The position numbers were made by a program, and so were the translations under genes. This document shows, piece by piece, positions 9,957 to 18,502 of a DNA stretch of 64,000 bases. The number at the start of each line of letters is the position of its first letter. Position 1 is the stretch's first letter. The stretch comes from Corynebacterium maris DSM 45190 (GTDB lineage: Bacteria > Actinomycetota > Actinomycetes > Mycobacteriales > Mycobacteriaceae), in assembly GCF_000442645.1 (NCBI RefSeq), contig NC_021915.1:2542001-2606000 (forward strand). Direction: 5' to 3'. The notes under the pieces were generated by a model, which saw only the letters and a list, made by a program, of their open reading frames with translations, made no database searches and had not been told where the DNA came from.

Positions 9957-9977
9957 CTTGAGTTGAGTGCACTCAAC
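9957..9977. promoter_or_regulatory. HspR operator (HAIR element) of the dnaK operon
   Basis: CTTGAGT (9957-9963), 7 bp, ACTCAAC (9971-9977): one mismatch to the HAIR consensus. It contains a perfect 16-bp palindrome, GTTGAGTGCACTCAAC, at 9962-9977. On the minus strand a TACAGT -10-like box lies just downstream (complement of 9943-9948), so HspR would cover the dnaK promoter. The rest of the 304-bp dnaK/10184 gap holds only the promoter side of the divergent gene (TATGCT at 10113-10118). Confidence 0.75.
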
Positions 9978-10183
9978 CTCACACTGCCTTCAACGACCCT
10001 ACCCACAAACTTGTTCCCGATGGGCTCAACTTTCCGCATTTCTCTGCTCGACGCGCTGACCTCCGCCCTTTCCGCCGCCTCGGCGCGCCGCCCCTCCCCA
10101 GCTAAGGAGACGTATGCTGGCACGGGTAAAGAACGAATCCGCGCGAATGCAATTTCGCTCGCTTGCAAGAGGACGGAGAGGCG

Positions 10184-11656
10184 ATGGAAAGCCACAACAA
10201 ACGCGAGTCGGACGATTTCGCCGACAAGGTGCCGGGCCTCGTGGACAACCAGGAAACGGCCGTCGAATCAGCGCAGGCTCCCCGCGCCAACCCCGGGGTC
10301 CCGAGCACTGAATCCGCCAAGGAGCTCTACGACCGCTCCGCCATCCTCGCCCGCGACGGCAAGGTCATCGCCGGCTGGGGACTGCGGTTCATTGTCGTGG
10401 TCATCGCGGCGTTCATCGCCTTCCGGCTGTTGAGCTATATCTGGGTGGGCCTGCTGCCAGTCATTCTGGCGCTGATCATCGCCACGCTCCTGTGGCCGCC
10501 GACCCGGAAGTTGCGCAACTTGGGCGTGCCGGCCGCGCTCGCCTCACTGTTGTCAATCGTGATTTTTCTCGCCCTCATCATCGGAGTCTTCGCCGCGATG
10601 GCTCCGACCGTGCGCAGCCAGGGTGGCCAGATCGTGGATCAGCTCGTCGACGGAGTGAACTCCATCATTGACTGGCTGCAGGGACCGCCGTTGAACCTGG
10701 ACACCGGCAGCATCAACCTCGACCAGGTCGTCAACGACGCCGTGACGTTCCTGCAGGAGCAGTCGCAGAACATTATTTCGGGGGTCACTTCGGGCATCTC
10801 CATCGCTACGACGGTGGTGGCCACCATGTTCATCATGGCCGTGGTCACCTTCTTCATGCTCAAGGACGGCGACCGCTTCCTGCCGATGGTGCGTCGCTAC
10901 ACCGGCTCCAACGCTGGCTGGCACCTCTCTGAGGTGCTGACCCGCAGCTGGAACACGCTGTCCGGCTTCATCCGCACCCAGGCGCTGGTCTCCTTCGTCG
11001 ACGCCTTCTTCATCGGCATCGGCCTGATCATCCTGCAGGTCCCGCTCGCCCTGGTACTGGCGGTAATCACCTTCTTCGCCGGTTTCATCCCCATCGTCGG
11101 TGCCTTCACCGCCGGCGCCTTGGCGGTGATCATCGCCTTGGTGACCAACGGCTTCACCAACGCCCTGCTGGTGTTGGCGCTGATCATCGTCGTCCAGCAG
11201 GTGGAGGGCAACGTCCTCCAGCCGGTGCTGCAGTCCAAGGCGATGAACCTGCACGCCGCCATCGTGTTGCTGAGCGTGACCGTCGGTTCGGCGCTCTTCG
11301 GGATCCTCGGCGCCTTCCTCGCCGTGCCCATCGCCGCCGTGGTGGCGGTGTGGATCCGCTACCACTCCGAGATGGTGGCGCTACGTGCCGGCGAGATCAC
11401 CATCGACGACGTGGAGATAGCCACGTCGAGGGGGCAGTCGATGAGCTCGAGGGAAGCCTTCATCGCCGTGCGCGACCATCTGAAAAACATTGGCGCCCGC
11501 AAGCCCTCCGGCAGCGGCAGCACCGCGGCCAGCAAGTCGGGCGACTACGATCTCGCCGAGTCAGCCTCCGAACACGACTTGATGGACGACGTCACCGAGG
11601 GCGCTGTCGCCGGCGACGAATCCAAGGGGTCCACGCCCTCGTCGGAACGCGAGTGA
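10184..11656 (+). CDS. AI-2E transporter / PerM family membrane protein
   Basis: A 490-residue polytopic membrane protein. A hydrophilic N-terminus (about 65 residues) is followed by paired helices (about 68-160), a central soluble stretch (about 165-215), then clustered helices to about residue 410 and a polar Ser/Lys/Glu-rich cytoplasmic tail. The order matches the PerM/AI-2E family; some members are Na+/H+ antiporters or exporters, and the substrate here is unknown. ATG 10184 was chosen because GGACGGAGAGG precedes it; TTG 10163 upstream would place the SD inside the gene. Divergent from dnaK, so it may share the HspR-controlled intergenic region. Confidence 0.8.
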   Translation: MESHNKRESDDFADKVPGLVDNQETAVESAQAPRANPGVPSTESAKELYDRSAILARDGKVIAGWGLRFIVVVIAAFIAFRLLSYIWVGLLPVILALIIATLLWPPTRKLRNLGVPAALASLLSIVIFLALIIGVFAAMAPTVRSQGGQIVDQLVDGVNSIIDWLQGPPLNLDTGSINLDQVVNDAVTFLQEQSQNIISGVTSGISIATTVVATMFIMAVVTFFMLKDGDRFLPMVRRYTGSNAGWHLSEVLTRSWNTLSGFIRTQALVSFVDAFFIGIGLIILQVPLALVLAVITFFAGFIPIVGAFTAGALAVIIALVTNGFTNALLVLALIIVVQQVEGNVLQPVLQSKAMNLHAAIVLLSVTVGSALFGILGAFLAVPIAAVVAVWIRYHSEMVALRAGEITIDDVEIATSRGQSMSSREAFIAVRDHLKNIGARKPSGSGSTAASKSGDYDLAESASEHDLMDDVTEGAVAGDESKGSTPSSERE

Positions 11657-11681
11657 GGCATCCCCTGCGCAGGCCCGGAAC

Positions 11682-12848
11682 CTAGTTCTCGACCTGCGAG
11701 CTGGGGGTGCTGCCGCCCCGGTCGCCGCCGTCCCGGCGGTCGGCGTCGTCTCCCCCGCCATGGGCCTCCCGCAGTTCCCGGGCCTCCTGCTCCAGTTTCT
11801 CGTCGGACTTCTTCTGCTTCTTCGCCTTTTTCACCGCACGCGGGGGCAGCTGAATGTTGTCTTCCGCGGGCAGGTCCGCCTGCAGCTCCCGGGCGCGCTC
11901 TACCTCAGCGTCGACCTCGACGCCGAGCAGCAGAACGATGTTGAACACCCACAGCGTCAGCAGCAGGGCCATGACGCCGCCGACCGCGCCGTAGGAGCTG
12001 TACCCGCCGAAGAAGCGGAAATAGATGTACAGGGCGACGCCGGCGATGACGATGCCCAGGATGGCGACCACGGAGCCGAGGCTCAGCCAGGTGAATTTCG
12101 GGGGCCGGACGTTCGGCGTGTAATGGTAGAGCACCGCGACCAGAACAATGAGTAGCGCCAAGATGACCGGCCACTTCACCCACGCCCACACCGGCAAGAA
12201 TGTCTCGGTCATGAACGTCAGTGCCCCACCGAGACCCAACGGTTCGGCGATCGGGCCCAACAAGGCGGACACCAGGGCCTCGTTAAGCGCTAAGGCGACC
12301 AAGATCAGGACGAGGCCGAGCAGCATGGCCAGGGTGGTCAGCAGCATGGTGGCGGTCTGCATGACCAATCCGCGCCCTTCCCCGCGCGCGTAAATGATGT
12401 TGGAGCTGCGCGAAAAGGCCTTGACGTAGGCGGAAGCCGACCACAAAGCGGTGGCGATGCCGATGATCAGCGCGATCACGCCGCCAGTGGCGGAACCGGT
12501 CAGGGTCCCTATCAGGTCGAGGACCAAGTCCTGGTAATCCGCGGGCACGTACTCCTGCGCCCATTGATCCAACATCGAGGTGACGGTGTCCGCGTTGTTG
12601 CGCAACACCAGTGAGATGATGGAGAAGACCGCCAGCAAGGCCGGCGCCAGCGATAAGACCGTGTAATAGGTGAGCATGCTGGCCAAGTCGGTCACGCCGT
12701 CGGAAGAAAATTCCTTGACGGCACGCTTGAGGGCGTACTTCCAACTGGCCCCGGTCAGTTTCGCGGGGCCGTCTGGCTTTTCGTCGCTTTCCGGTGGCGG
12801 CGCATCGGCCGCCTCCAGGGTTTCGTCCACGTAATCCTGATCCGGCAT
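11682..12848 (-). CDS. YihY/BrkB family inner-membrane protein
   Basis: A 388-residue membrane protein of the YihY/virulence factor BrkB family. SSDGVTDLASMLTYYTVLSLAPALLA is the family's first conserved region; about six membrane segments follow up to residue ~310, and the C-terminal 80 residues are charged (Lys/Glu-rich) and likely cytoplasmic. Function is not established; old annotation as RNase BN is wrong for this family. Start 12848 follows AAAGGAAAG; the 31 extra codons available upstream lack an SD. It converges with the PerM gene, with 25 bp between stops. Confidence 0.8.
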   Translation of the reverse strand: MPDQDYVDETLEAADAPPPESDEKPDGPAKLTGASWKYALKRAVKEFSSDGVTDLASMLTYYTVLSLAPALLAVFSIISLVLRNNADTVTSMLDQWAQEYVPADYQDLVLDLIGTLTGSATGGVIALIIGIATALWSASAYVKAFSRSSNIIYARGEGRGLVMQTATMLLTTLAMLLGLVLILVALALNEALVSALLGPIAEPLGLGGALTFMTETFLPVWAWVKWPVILALLIVLVAVLYHYTPNVRPPKFTWLSLGSVVAILGIVIAGVALYIYFRFFGGYSSYGAVGGVMALLLTLWVFNIVLLLGVEVDAEVERARELQADLPAEDNIQLPPRAVKKAKKQKKSDEKLEQEARELREAHGGGDDADRRDGGDRGGSTPSSQVEN

Positions 12849-12980
12849 GACGCGTCTTTCCTTTCGCTCTCCCGACCTGCCTGGGCGAAGGCTCGTATAA
12901 AATATTTCTTCTGCCCCAGTGCCCTCAGCATAAGCGGGCATCGCCCTTTCCCGCAGCGCCGTTCGGGGTGCGCCAGGGAC

Positions 12981-13008
12981 GTTATAACAGTCCTCTTTCC
13001 TCCCGCAA
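12981..13008 (-). promoter_or_regulatory. Candidate promoter of the BrkB gene
   Basis: On the minus strand, TTGCGG (13003-13008), a 16-bp spacer and TATAAC (12981-12986). Predicted transcription start near 12974, giving a leader of about 125 nt. Confidence 0.45.
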
Positions 13009-13021
13009 TGACCTCGCCACT

Positions 13022-13051
13022 TTGACGCGCCGAAAAAAATTCACCCAAACT
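13022..13051 (+). promoter_or_regulatory. Candidate promoter of the LEA-like/DUF3618 cassette
   Basis: TTGACG at 13022-13027, 18 bp, CAAACT at 13046-13051 (five of six to TAnAnT). Transcription would start around 13058, just ahead of the 38-codon ORF. Confidence 0.4.
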
Positions 13052-13067
13052 CCCTGGTCATTAAAGC

Positions 13068-13184
13068 ATGGTCGCCAATACTGCAGTGATCATAGACACT
13101 TTCCTTGAGGAGCAATTAGCTCTGAGCCATATGTCAGACGAAGACATTGACCTGAACTTTAAGGACATCTCTCATGACGACTAA
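13068..13184 (+). CDS. Candidate 38-residue acidic small protein / leader ORF
   Basis: ATG 13068 opens a 38-codon frame that ends at TAA 13182-13184, overlapping the ATG (13174) of the next gene by 11 nt. The peptide is acidic at its C-terminus (SDEDIDLNFKDISHDD) with a hydrophobic N-terminal stretch (VANTAVIIDTFLEEQLA). There is no clear SD, but the frame starts about 10 nt after the predicted transcription start. It could be a genuine small protein, a translational coupler or chance; base composition is lower in GC than its neighbours. Confidence 0.4.
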   Translation: MVANTAVIIDTFLEEQLALSHMSDEDIDLNFKDISHDD

Positions 13185-13908
13185 CTCAGATTCCGGGAAC
13201 GAAAACCCGACCGCGCAAGCCGCCCAAGATGAGGCAGGACAGGTCGCCGATAAGGCGCAGGACGCTGCCCGCGAGGTAGCCGGCACCGCCCAACAGGAAG
13301 CTCGCCAGGTCGCTGACGAGGCCACCGAGCACGTCAAGTCTCTCGGCGCCTCCGCCCAGGACGAGCTCTTTTCCCAGGCCTCCACCCAGCAGCAGCGTCT
13401 GGCGGAGCAGTCGCGTACGGTCACCGACGACATCCACCGTATTTCCCGCGGGGAACGCCCCGAGTCCGACCTGGTCACCAGGTTCGTCAGCATGGCCGCT
13501 CAGCGGGCCGAGGATTTCACCACGCAGCTGGAGAACAAGCAGCCGAAGGAACTACTCAACGACGTGCGTCGTTTCGCGGCCCGCCGCCCCGGCGCATTTT
13601 TGGCCATCGCCGCCGGGGTCGGGCTCGTCGCAGGGCGATTGACCCGCGGTCTGAGCGATAACGACGATGACGATGACCAGGCAGTCAGCTCGACGCCACG
13701 CCAGCAGCTCAGCACCACTGCGCGCGAGGACACGACGCCGGCCACCCCGGCCGCTGCCGATAGCAGTCTTGCTGGTCTGACCCCGGAAAACACCCCGGGC
13801 GACACACTGGATACCAGTGGCAAGCACCATCTGACGGGTGATCCGGATGCCTCCCTCGAGGGCTACCTTCCCGAGAGCCCCGTCATTGACCCGGAGGAGC
13901 GCCGATGA
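13174..13908 (+). CDS. LEA/apolipoprotein-like stress protein with membrane segment
   Basis: A 244-residue protein. Residues ~10-55 carry 11-residue-like amphipathic repeats (DEAGQVADKAQDAAREVAG, then QQEARQVADEATEHVKSLG) as in late-embryogenesis-abundant proteins. A region up to ~120 follows, then a glycine-rich hydrophobic segment (AFLAIAAGVGLVAGRL, ~140-155) of DUF883/ElaB style that can enter the membrane, an Asp run, and a polar tail. The SD AAGGA lies 8-9 nt before ATG 13174. It overlaps the next gene by 4 bp (ATGA). By analogy such cassettes accompany nutrient or osmotic stress; this is inference. Confidence 0.65.
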   Translation: MTTNSDSGNENPTAQAAQDEAGQVADKAQDAAREVAGTAQQEARQVADEATEHVKSLGASAQDELFSQASTQQQRLAEQSRTVTDDIHRISRGERPESDLVTRFVSMAAQRAEDFTTQLENKQPKELLNDVRRFAARRPGAFLAIAAGVGLVAGRLTRGLSDNDDDDDQAVSSTPRQQLSTTAREDTTPATPAAADSSLAGLTPENTPGDTLDTSGKHHLTGDPDASLEGYLPESPVIDPEERR

Positions 13909-14399
13909 GTTCCACTCCGCACGACAACCCCCTCGGACGCCCGGACCCGAGGCTGGAAGGGGCCGGGGCGCACGCCGCCTCCGATGACCTTCCCATGACC
14001 GAGCCGGAGGTCCGCGCCCGCACCGAATCCCTCGGCGAGATGTTCTCCAGCTTTGCGGACCACTTCTCCACGCTCATGCGCCAAGAACTCGCACTGGCCA
14101 AAGCTGAGGCCACCGACACCGCCAAGAAAGCGGGCACCGGGGCCGGCATGTTCGCCGGCGCCGGCGTGGCCGCCTTCTTCCTGCTGATGTTTCTCTCGCT
14201 GGCCCTGATGTGGGCTCTCGGCAGCGTCATCCACCTGGGCTGGGCCGCGTTGATCGTCGCCGGTGTGTGGGCCATCGCCCTGGCTGTGTTGGCCGTGATC
14301 GGCAAAAACCGCTTCAACGAGATGAAGGGCCTGCCCCAGACCCAGGACACCATGCAAGACATTCCCCCGACCGTTAACCCGAGCAAGGAGACCCCATGA
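13905..14399 (+). CDS. Phage-holin-superfamily (DUF1469/YqjE-like) membrane protein
   Basis: A 164-residue protein: a polar N-terminus of ~45 residues, an amphipathic stretch (HFSTLMRQELALAKAEATD) typical of this family, then two strong membrane helices (~80-105 and ~110-135) and a short polar tail. These 'putative actinobacterial holin' proteins are not lysis proteins; they occur next to DUF3618 genes and are thought to sit in the inner membrane. The start and stop overlap both neighbours by 4 bp (ATGA), so the three genes form one coupled unit. Confidence 0.75.
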   Translation: MSSTPHDNPLGRPDPRLEGAGAHAASDDLPMTEPEVRARTESLGEMFSSFADHFSTLMRQELALAKAEATDTAKKAGTGAGMFAGAGVAAFFLLMFLSLALMWALGSVIHLGWAALIVAGVWAIALAVLAVIGKNRFNEMKGLPQTQDTMQDIPPTVNPSKETP

Positions 14400-14992
14400 G
14401 TAATCCGAATCCGAACGAGATCCGCCGCGACATCGATCAGACCCGGGCCGAGCTGGGACGCGACGTCGACGCGCTCGCCGAAAAGATGGACCCCAACAAG
14501 GTCGTCGACCGACAGACCGAGAAGGTCCGCAACAAGTGGACCGATATCAAAGAGTCTGTCATGGGCTCTGCCGACGACCACGACGGGCCTGGCGCGATCC
14601 AGCAGGCCGGCGACAAGGCCAGCCAGATGGCTGATCAGGCACCGGAGACCATCAAGCGACGCACCCGCGGCAATCCGCTGGCCGCCGGCCTGATCGCCCT
14701 CGGGGCTGGCTGGTTGATCGGCTCGCTGATCCCGGCCAGCCGCGCCGAGCAAGACGCGGCGAGCACCGTGAAGGACAAGGCGCAGCCGGCCATGGAGGAA
14801 GCGAAGTCAGCCGCCCAGGAGATGGGCGAGAATCTCAAGCCGCAGGCGCAGGAAGCCGCCGATTCCCTCAAGGGATCCGCCCAGGACAGCATGGACCGGG
14901 TGAAGGGCGAAGGCCAGGACCGGGCCCAGGACCTGCAGGAGGATTCTCAGCAGGCCGCCCAGCGGGTGCGGGACACCGCCCAGGACTCCTGA
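14396..14992 (+). CDS. DUF3618 protein with LEA-like C-terminal repeats
   Basis: A 198-residue protein. The N-terminus IRRDIDQTRAELGRDVDALA is the DUF3618 signature. A glycine/alanine hydrophobic segment (LAAGLIALGAGWLIGSLIP, ~98-116) is followed by an amphipathic helical tail rich in Ala/Gln/Glu/Lys (AAQEMGENLKPQAQEAADSL and similar) resembling LEA repeats. So both outer genes of the cassette carry LEA-like helices around a membrane segment. The gene converges with the nucleosidase gene, with 4 bp between stops. Confidence 0.75.
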   Translation: MSNPNPNEIRRDIDQTRAELGRDVDALAEKMDPNKVVDRQTEKVRNKWTDIKESVMGSADDHDGPGAIQQAGDKASQMADQAPETIKRRTRGNPLAAGLIALGAGWLIGSLIPASRAEQDAASTVKDKAQPAMEEAKSAAQEMGENLKPQAQEAADSLKGSAQDSMDRVKGEGQDRAQDLQEDSQQAAQRVRDTAQDS

Positions 14993-14996
14993 TCTT

Positions 14997-15566
14997 TTAG
15001 TTCCACGACCGCACGACCGCGACCGCCCGGGCCAATTCCCGGGCGCCGCGGTCCACCGCGTCGAACCAGGTGAGCGAAGCCGCCTCGTCCGCCGAATCGC
15101 TGACCTGCTTGAGCAAGGTCACCGGCACCCCGTAGGCGGCGCCGACGCGGGCCACGGCGTAGCCTTCCATGTCCACGAGCTCGGCACGGCCGGCCAGGCG
15201 CGTGCGGGTCTCCGAGTCGGAGATGAAGGCGTCGCCGGTGGCCAGCGTGGCCTTCGGCAGATCGGTGACGGCCGGGATCTCCACGAGGTTCGGGTAGGGG
15301 CGGCCCGTCATGATGGAGATCATGTCGTCGGAAAAATCGTGCTGGAGCGCCGAGGTGATCTCGTAGACGCCGGCATGGCCGTCGATGAGTGCCCCGGCGG
15401 TGCCGACGTTGATTAGCCTGCCGGGCAGCCCGTCCGCCAGGCGACGGCTAAGCGCGATGGTCGCGTTGATGGTGCCGACGCCGGTGACCAGCACATCGCT
15501 GCCCGGGGGCAGGTGCGCGGCTTCCTCGGTGGTGGCGGAAACGAACAGAATCTCGGAAGCGGTCAT
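14997..15566 (-). CDS. 5'-methylthioadenosine/S-adenosylhomocysteine nucleosidase-like
   Basis: A 189-residue member of the PNP/UDP phosphorylase family, nucleosidase type, shorter than the usual ~230. EILFVSATTEEAAHLP at the start, VTGVGTINATIALSR (phosphate/ribose loop), NVGTAGAL and the late VDMEGYAVARVGAAYGVPV segment, holding the catalytic Glu-ribose contacts, all fit MTA/SAH nucleosidase or futalosine hydrolase. A role in recycling sulfur metabolites would suit its place at the end of the sulfate-assimilation genes. ATG 15566 overlaps the cysZ stop (ATGA), and TAATGT (complement of 15573-15578) ends 6 nt upstream, so a separate leaderless transcript is also possible. Confidence 0.75.
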   Translation of the reverse strand: MTASEILFVSATTEEAAHLPPGSDVLVTGVGTINATIALSRRLADGLPGRLINVGTAGALIDGHAGVYEITSALQHDFSDDMISIMTGRPYPNLVEIPAVTDLPKATLATGDAFISDSETRTRLAGRAELVDMEGYAVARVGAAYGVPVTLLKQVSDSADEAASLTWFDAVDRGARELARAVAVVRSWN

Positions 15567-16510
15567 CCCCCGACATTAGCCTCTCGCGTCGTCGGGGCCG
15601 TTTCCCCCTGGGGCTCCTGCTGCTGGTCTTCCTGCGGATCGGGCTGAGGGTTACGGCGGGCCCGCCGTACGCCCACCACCGCCAGCGACAGGCCGACGGC
15701 GAGGACCGCGGCGACCACGGCGGCCTGCACGCCACCGGCGGCGCCGAGAGCCGCGAGCACGGTGGGCAGGTTGATCGCGACGAGGAAGGTGCCGACGATC
15801 CCGCCGAGGAAGACGGCGTTGATGCGGGTGACCAGCCAGGCGGCGATGGGCGCGCCGACACATCCGCCGATCAGCAGCGCGACGACGGCGGCCATGTTGG
15901 CCACCAGGTCGTCCCACAAGCCGATGACAAAGCCCAGGGTCGCCGCCAGCGAGACGAGGAATTCGGCGGTGTTGACGGTGCCGATGATCCGGCGCGGTTC
16001 GCTGCGGCCCATCGACAGCAGCGTCGAGGTGGTCACCGGCCCCCAGCCCCCGCCGCCGGAGGCGTCGATGAAGCCGCCGAAGACGCCCAGCCCGCCGAGG
16101 AAGCCCGTCGAATGCGGCCGCGTGTTCAGCGTGCGTCGCGTTCTGCCGCGGGAGAAGCGCCAGACCAGGTTGGCTCCGATCGCCGCCAGGATCAACGCCA
16201 TCACTGGGCGGGCGGCCTCCGAGGAGATGTGCGACAGCACCGTCGCGCCGGTGAAGGAGCCGACGGCGCCCGGCACGCCGATCTTGAGCACGACCTTCCA
16301 GTCCACGTTGCCGAAGCGCCAATGACTCAGGCCGGACACCAGCGTGGTGCCCACCTCTGCGGTGTGTACCACGGCGGAGGCCATCGCCGGGGTCAGCGCC
16401 GCCAGCGTGATGAGCATGGTCGTGGACGTCACGCCGAAGCCCATGCCCAGGCCGCCGTCGACGAGTTGGGCGGCGAAGCCCGCGAGCGCGATCAGGATCA
16501 GGGTCGTCAT
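15563..16510 (-). CDS. cysZ: TSUP-family permease, likely sulfate/sulfite transporter CysZ
   Basis: A 315-residue TauE/SafE-type (TSUP) membrane protein with two repeats of about four helices each: the first starts LILIALAGFAAQLVDGGLGMGFG, the second FLGGLGVFGGFIDASGGGGWG. The gly-rich motif at equivalent places of both halves is the family signature. As the last cys gene of cysIXHDNYZ it corresponds to C. glutamicum CysZ, implicated in sulfate uptake (not homologous to E. coli CysZ). A polar Gln/Glu-rich tail closes the protein. It lies 10 bp after the chelatase gene. Confidence 0.85.
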   Translation of the reverse strand: MTTLILIALAGFAAQLVDGGLGMGFGVTSTTMLITLAALTPAMASAVVHTAEVGTTLVSGLSHWRFGNVDWKVVLKIGVPGAVGSFTGATVLSHISSEAARPVMALILAAIGANLVWRFSRGRTRRTLNTRPHSTGFLGGLGVFGGFIDASGGGGWGPVTTSTLLSMGRSEPRRIIGTVNTAEFLVSLAATLGFVIGLWDDLVANMAAVVALLIGGCVGAPIAAWLVTRINAVFLGGIVGTFLVAINLPTVLAALGAAGGVQAAVVAAVLAVGLSLAVVGVRRARRNPQPDPQEDQQQEPQGETAPTTREANVGG

Positions 16511-16520
16511 CGTGGTGTCC

Positions 16521-17201
16521 TTATCTCAAGGCGGCGGCGTAGCGGGCCGCAACGAGCGGCGCCAGGTCGGGAAACAGCGGGGCGGAGATGCTCGAGTCCG
16601 CGCTGAGGGAGGACGCCGCCTTGTCCAGCAGCAGTCCGTGGGTGACAAAGAGTGGGAGCACGTGGATGGGGCCGTGTTCGGCCTCCACGTCGGTGAGCGT
16701 GCGGGTGGCGTTGGTGGCGGGCACGACGTCCACGGGGCGGTCGAGTCGCTCGGCGACCAATGCCGCGAGGGCGTCGACGTCGTCCTGCGACTGCTTCCGG
16801 GACGAGCCCACCGGGTAGAGCACCAGGCGGGCGTCGGCGGGGGCGTCGGCGCGAGCGCGCTCGGCGAGAATGTCCGCCAGGTCCGGGCCGCTGCCCAGGC
16901 CGTCGGCCAAGATGAGTTTCACGCCGTGGTCTCGTTCGGCCTCCCCGATCTCGGCGGGGACGTCCTCGGTGGTGTGGTATCCGCGGGTGAACAGCAGCGG
17001 CACCACCACGGCTTCGCGGTCGTCGCCGAGCGTGCTGACGACGAAATCGAGGGTGAGGCGGTGAAACTCCAGATGGGCGATGGCCGCTGATCGTGTCTGC
17101 GGCTGAAGCAGCGGCAGCGTGGCCGCGGCCAACTTCGCCACCCCGGCGTGCGCGTGCGGGTGCCGGGATCCGTGGGACAGGACGATCAGCGGCGGGGCCA
17201 T
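16521..17201 (-). CDS. cysY: Sirohydrochlorin chelatase (CbiX/SirB type), CysY
   Basis: A 226-residue chelatase inserting Fe(II) into sirohydrochlorin to give siroheme, the cofactor of CysI in the same operon. Two homologous CbiX halves are visible: PLIVLSHGSRHPHAHAGV at the start and a second core at LVLYPVGSSRKQSQDDVD; metal-ligand histidines are in SHGSRHP and LLFTRGYHTTEDVP. The start overlaps the cysN stop by one base. The context fixes siroheme rather than cobalamin synthesis. Confidence 0.88.
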   Translation of the reverse strand: MAPPLIVLSHGSRHPHAHAGVAKLAAATLPLLQPQTRSAAIAHLEFHRLTLDFVVSTLGDDREAVVVPLLFTRGYHTTEDVPAEIGEAERDHGVKLILADGLGSGPDLADILAERARADAPADARLVLYPVGSSRKQSQDDVDALAALVAERLDRPVDVVPATNATRTLTDVEAEHGPIHVLPLFVTHGLLLDKAASSLSADSSISAPLFPDLAPLVAARYAAALR

Positions 17202-18502
17202 CAGCGCAACCTGGTTCCCACGAAGCCGGCGGCCAGGGTGGTGCCGGAGGATTTGTCGATGACCAGGAAGTTGCCGACGGCGCCGCGGGCGGCGTAGTCC
17301 TCGACGAGCAGCTCGCTCGCGACCTCGACGGTGACGTGCGCGATGTCGTTGAGGCCCAGGGACCCCGGCGATTCCTTGTCACCGGCGGCGTCGTCGATGT
17401 CGAGCACGCGGTCGACGGAGGCGATGCGGCCGCGGATCAGGGAGGTGCCGTAGCGAATCTTGACGGTCTGGCCCGCCCGCACGTCTTGCTCGGTCAGGCC
17501 CACGACGGTGGCCGCGAAGGAGCGGACCGGTTCGGGGCGCTGCGGGCCGGTGATCAGGTCGCCGCGGATCAGGTCGATGTCGTCGGCGAGCCGCAGCGTG
17601 ACGGACTCTCCGGCGGCGGCGGTCTGCGCGGCGGCCAGGCCGTCGGCGGTGTCGATGTGGGTGACCGTGGTGGTGCGGCCGTAGGGCAGGGTGATCTCGT
17701 CGCCGACGGAGACGGAGCCGGCCTCGATGCGGCCGGCGTAGCCGCGGTAGTCGGTGGCGTGCTCGCGGATGACGTACTGGATCGGCAGGCGGAAGTCGTG
17801 CTCGTCGGCGCGGCCGTGGCCGACCTCGACGCCCTCGAGGATCTGCAGCACGGTCGGGCCGGCGTACCAGCCCATGTTCTGGCTCTGCTCGACGACGTTG
17901 TCACCCTTGAGCGCGGAGATCGGCACGGCGTGCGGTTCGGCGACGCCGAGTTCCTTGGCCTTGGCGGTGAACTTCTCCTCGATGCCGCGGAAGACGTCTT
18001 CGGAGTAGTCGACGAGGTCGATCTTGTTGACGCCGAGCACGACCGTCTTCACGCCCAGCAGGGAGGCGATGGTCAGGTGCCGGATCGTCTGCTCGACGAC
18101 GCCGTGGCGGGCGTCGACGAGCAGGACGACGACCTGGGAGGTCGACATGCCGGTGACGGTGTTGCGGGTGTACTGCACGTGCCCCGGGGTGTCGGCCAAA
18201 ATGAAGGCGCGCTCGTCGGTGGCGAAGTACCGGTAGGCGACGTCGATGGTGATGCCCTGCTCGCGCTCGGCGCGCAGGCCGTCGACCAGCAGAGAGAGGT
18301 CCAGGCCGTCGAAGCCGCGGTCGGCGGAGGACTGCTCCACCGAGGCGAGGGTGTCGGCCAGCACACTCTTGGTGTCGTGCAGCAGGCGTCCGACGAAGGT
18401 GGACTTGCCGTCGTCGACGGAGCCGGCGGTGCACAGCCGCAGCGTCTCGCGGTCGGCGATGACGTCGGAGGCGGATTCGATCACGGGTGCGGAGCTACTC
18501 AT
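17201..18502 (-). CDS. cysN: Sulfate adenylyltransferase, GTPase subunit CysN
   Basis: A 433-residue EF-Tu-like GTPase that drives APS formation with CysD. G1 is GSVDDGKSTF (~28-37), the switch region DGLRAEREQGITIDVAYRYF, G3 DTPGHVQYTRN, G4 NKIDLVD. The length stops before a CysC domain, so there is no fused APS kinase, consistent with the APS-type reductase CysH. The start overlaps the cysD stop by one base. Confidence 0.96.
   Translation of the reverse strand: MSSSAPVIESASDVIADRETLRLCTAGSVDDGKSTFVGRLLHDTKSVLADTLASVEQSSADRGFDGLDLSLLVDGLRAEREQGITIDVAYRYFATDERAFILADTPGHVQYTRNTVTGMSTSQVVVLLVDARHGVVEQTIRHLTIASLLGVKTVVLGVNKIDLVDYSEDVFRGIEEKFTAKAKELGVAEPHAVPISALKGDNVVEQSQNMGWYAGPTVLQILEGVEVGHGRADEHDFRLPIQYVIREHATDYRGYAGRIEAGSVSVGDEITLPYGRTTTVTHIDTADGLAAAQTAAAGESVTLRLADDIDLIRGDLITGPQRPEPVRSFAATVVGLTEQDVRAGQTVKIRYGTSLIRGRIASVDRVLDIDDAAGDKESPGSLGLNDIAHVTVEVASELLVEDYAARGAVGNFLVIDKSSGTTLAAGFVGTRLR

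Noticed and set aside
11682..12848. The BrkB-family gene as ribonuclease BN.
   Set aside because: RNase BN activity belongs to the unrelated ElaC family; this is a polytopic membrane protein.
13905..14399. The holin-like gene as a prophage marker.
   Set aside because: This protein family is chromosomal in actinobacteria and no phage genes, integrase or att repeats are nearby.
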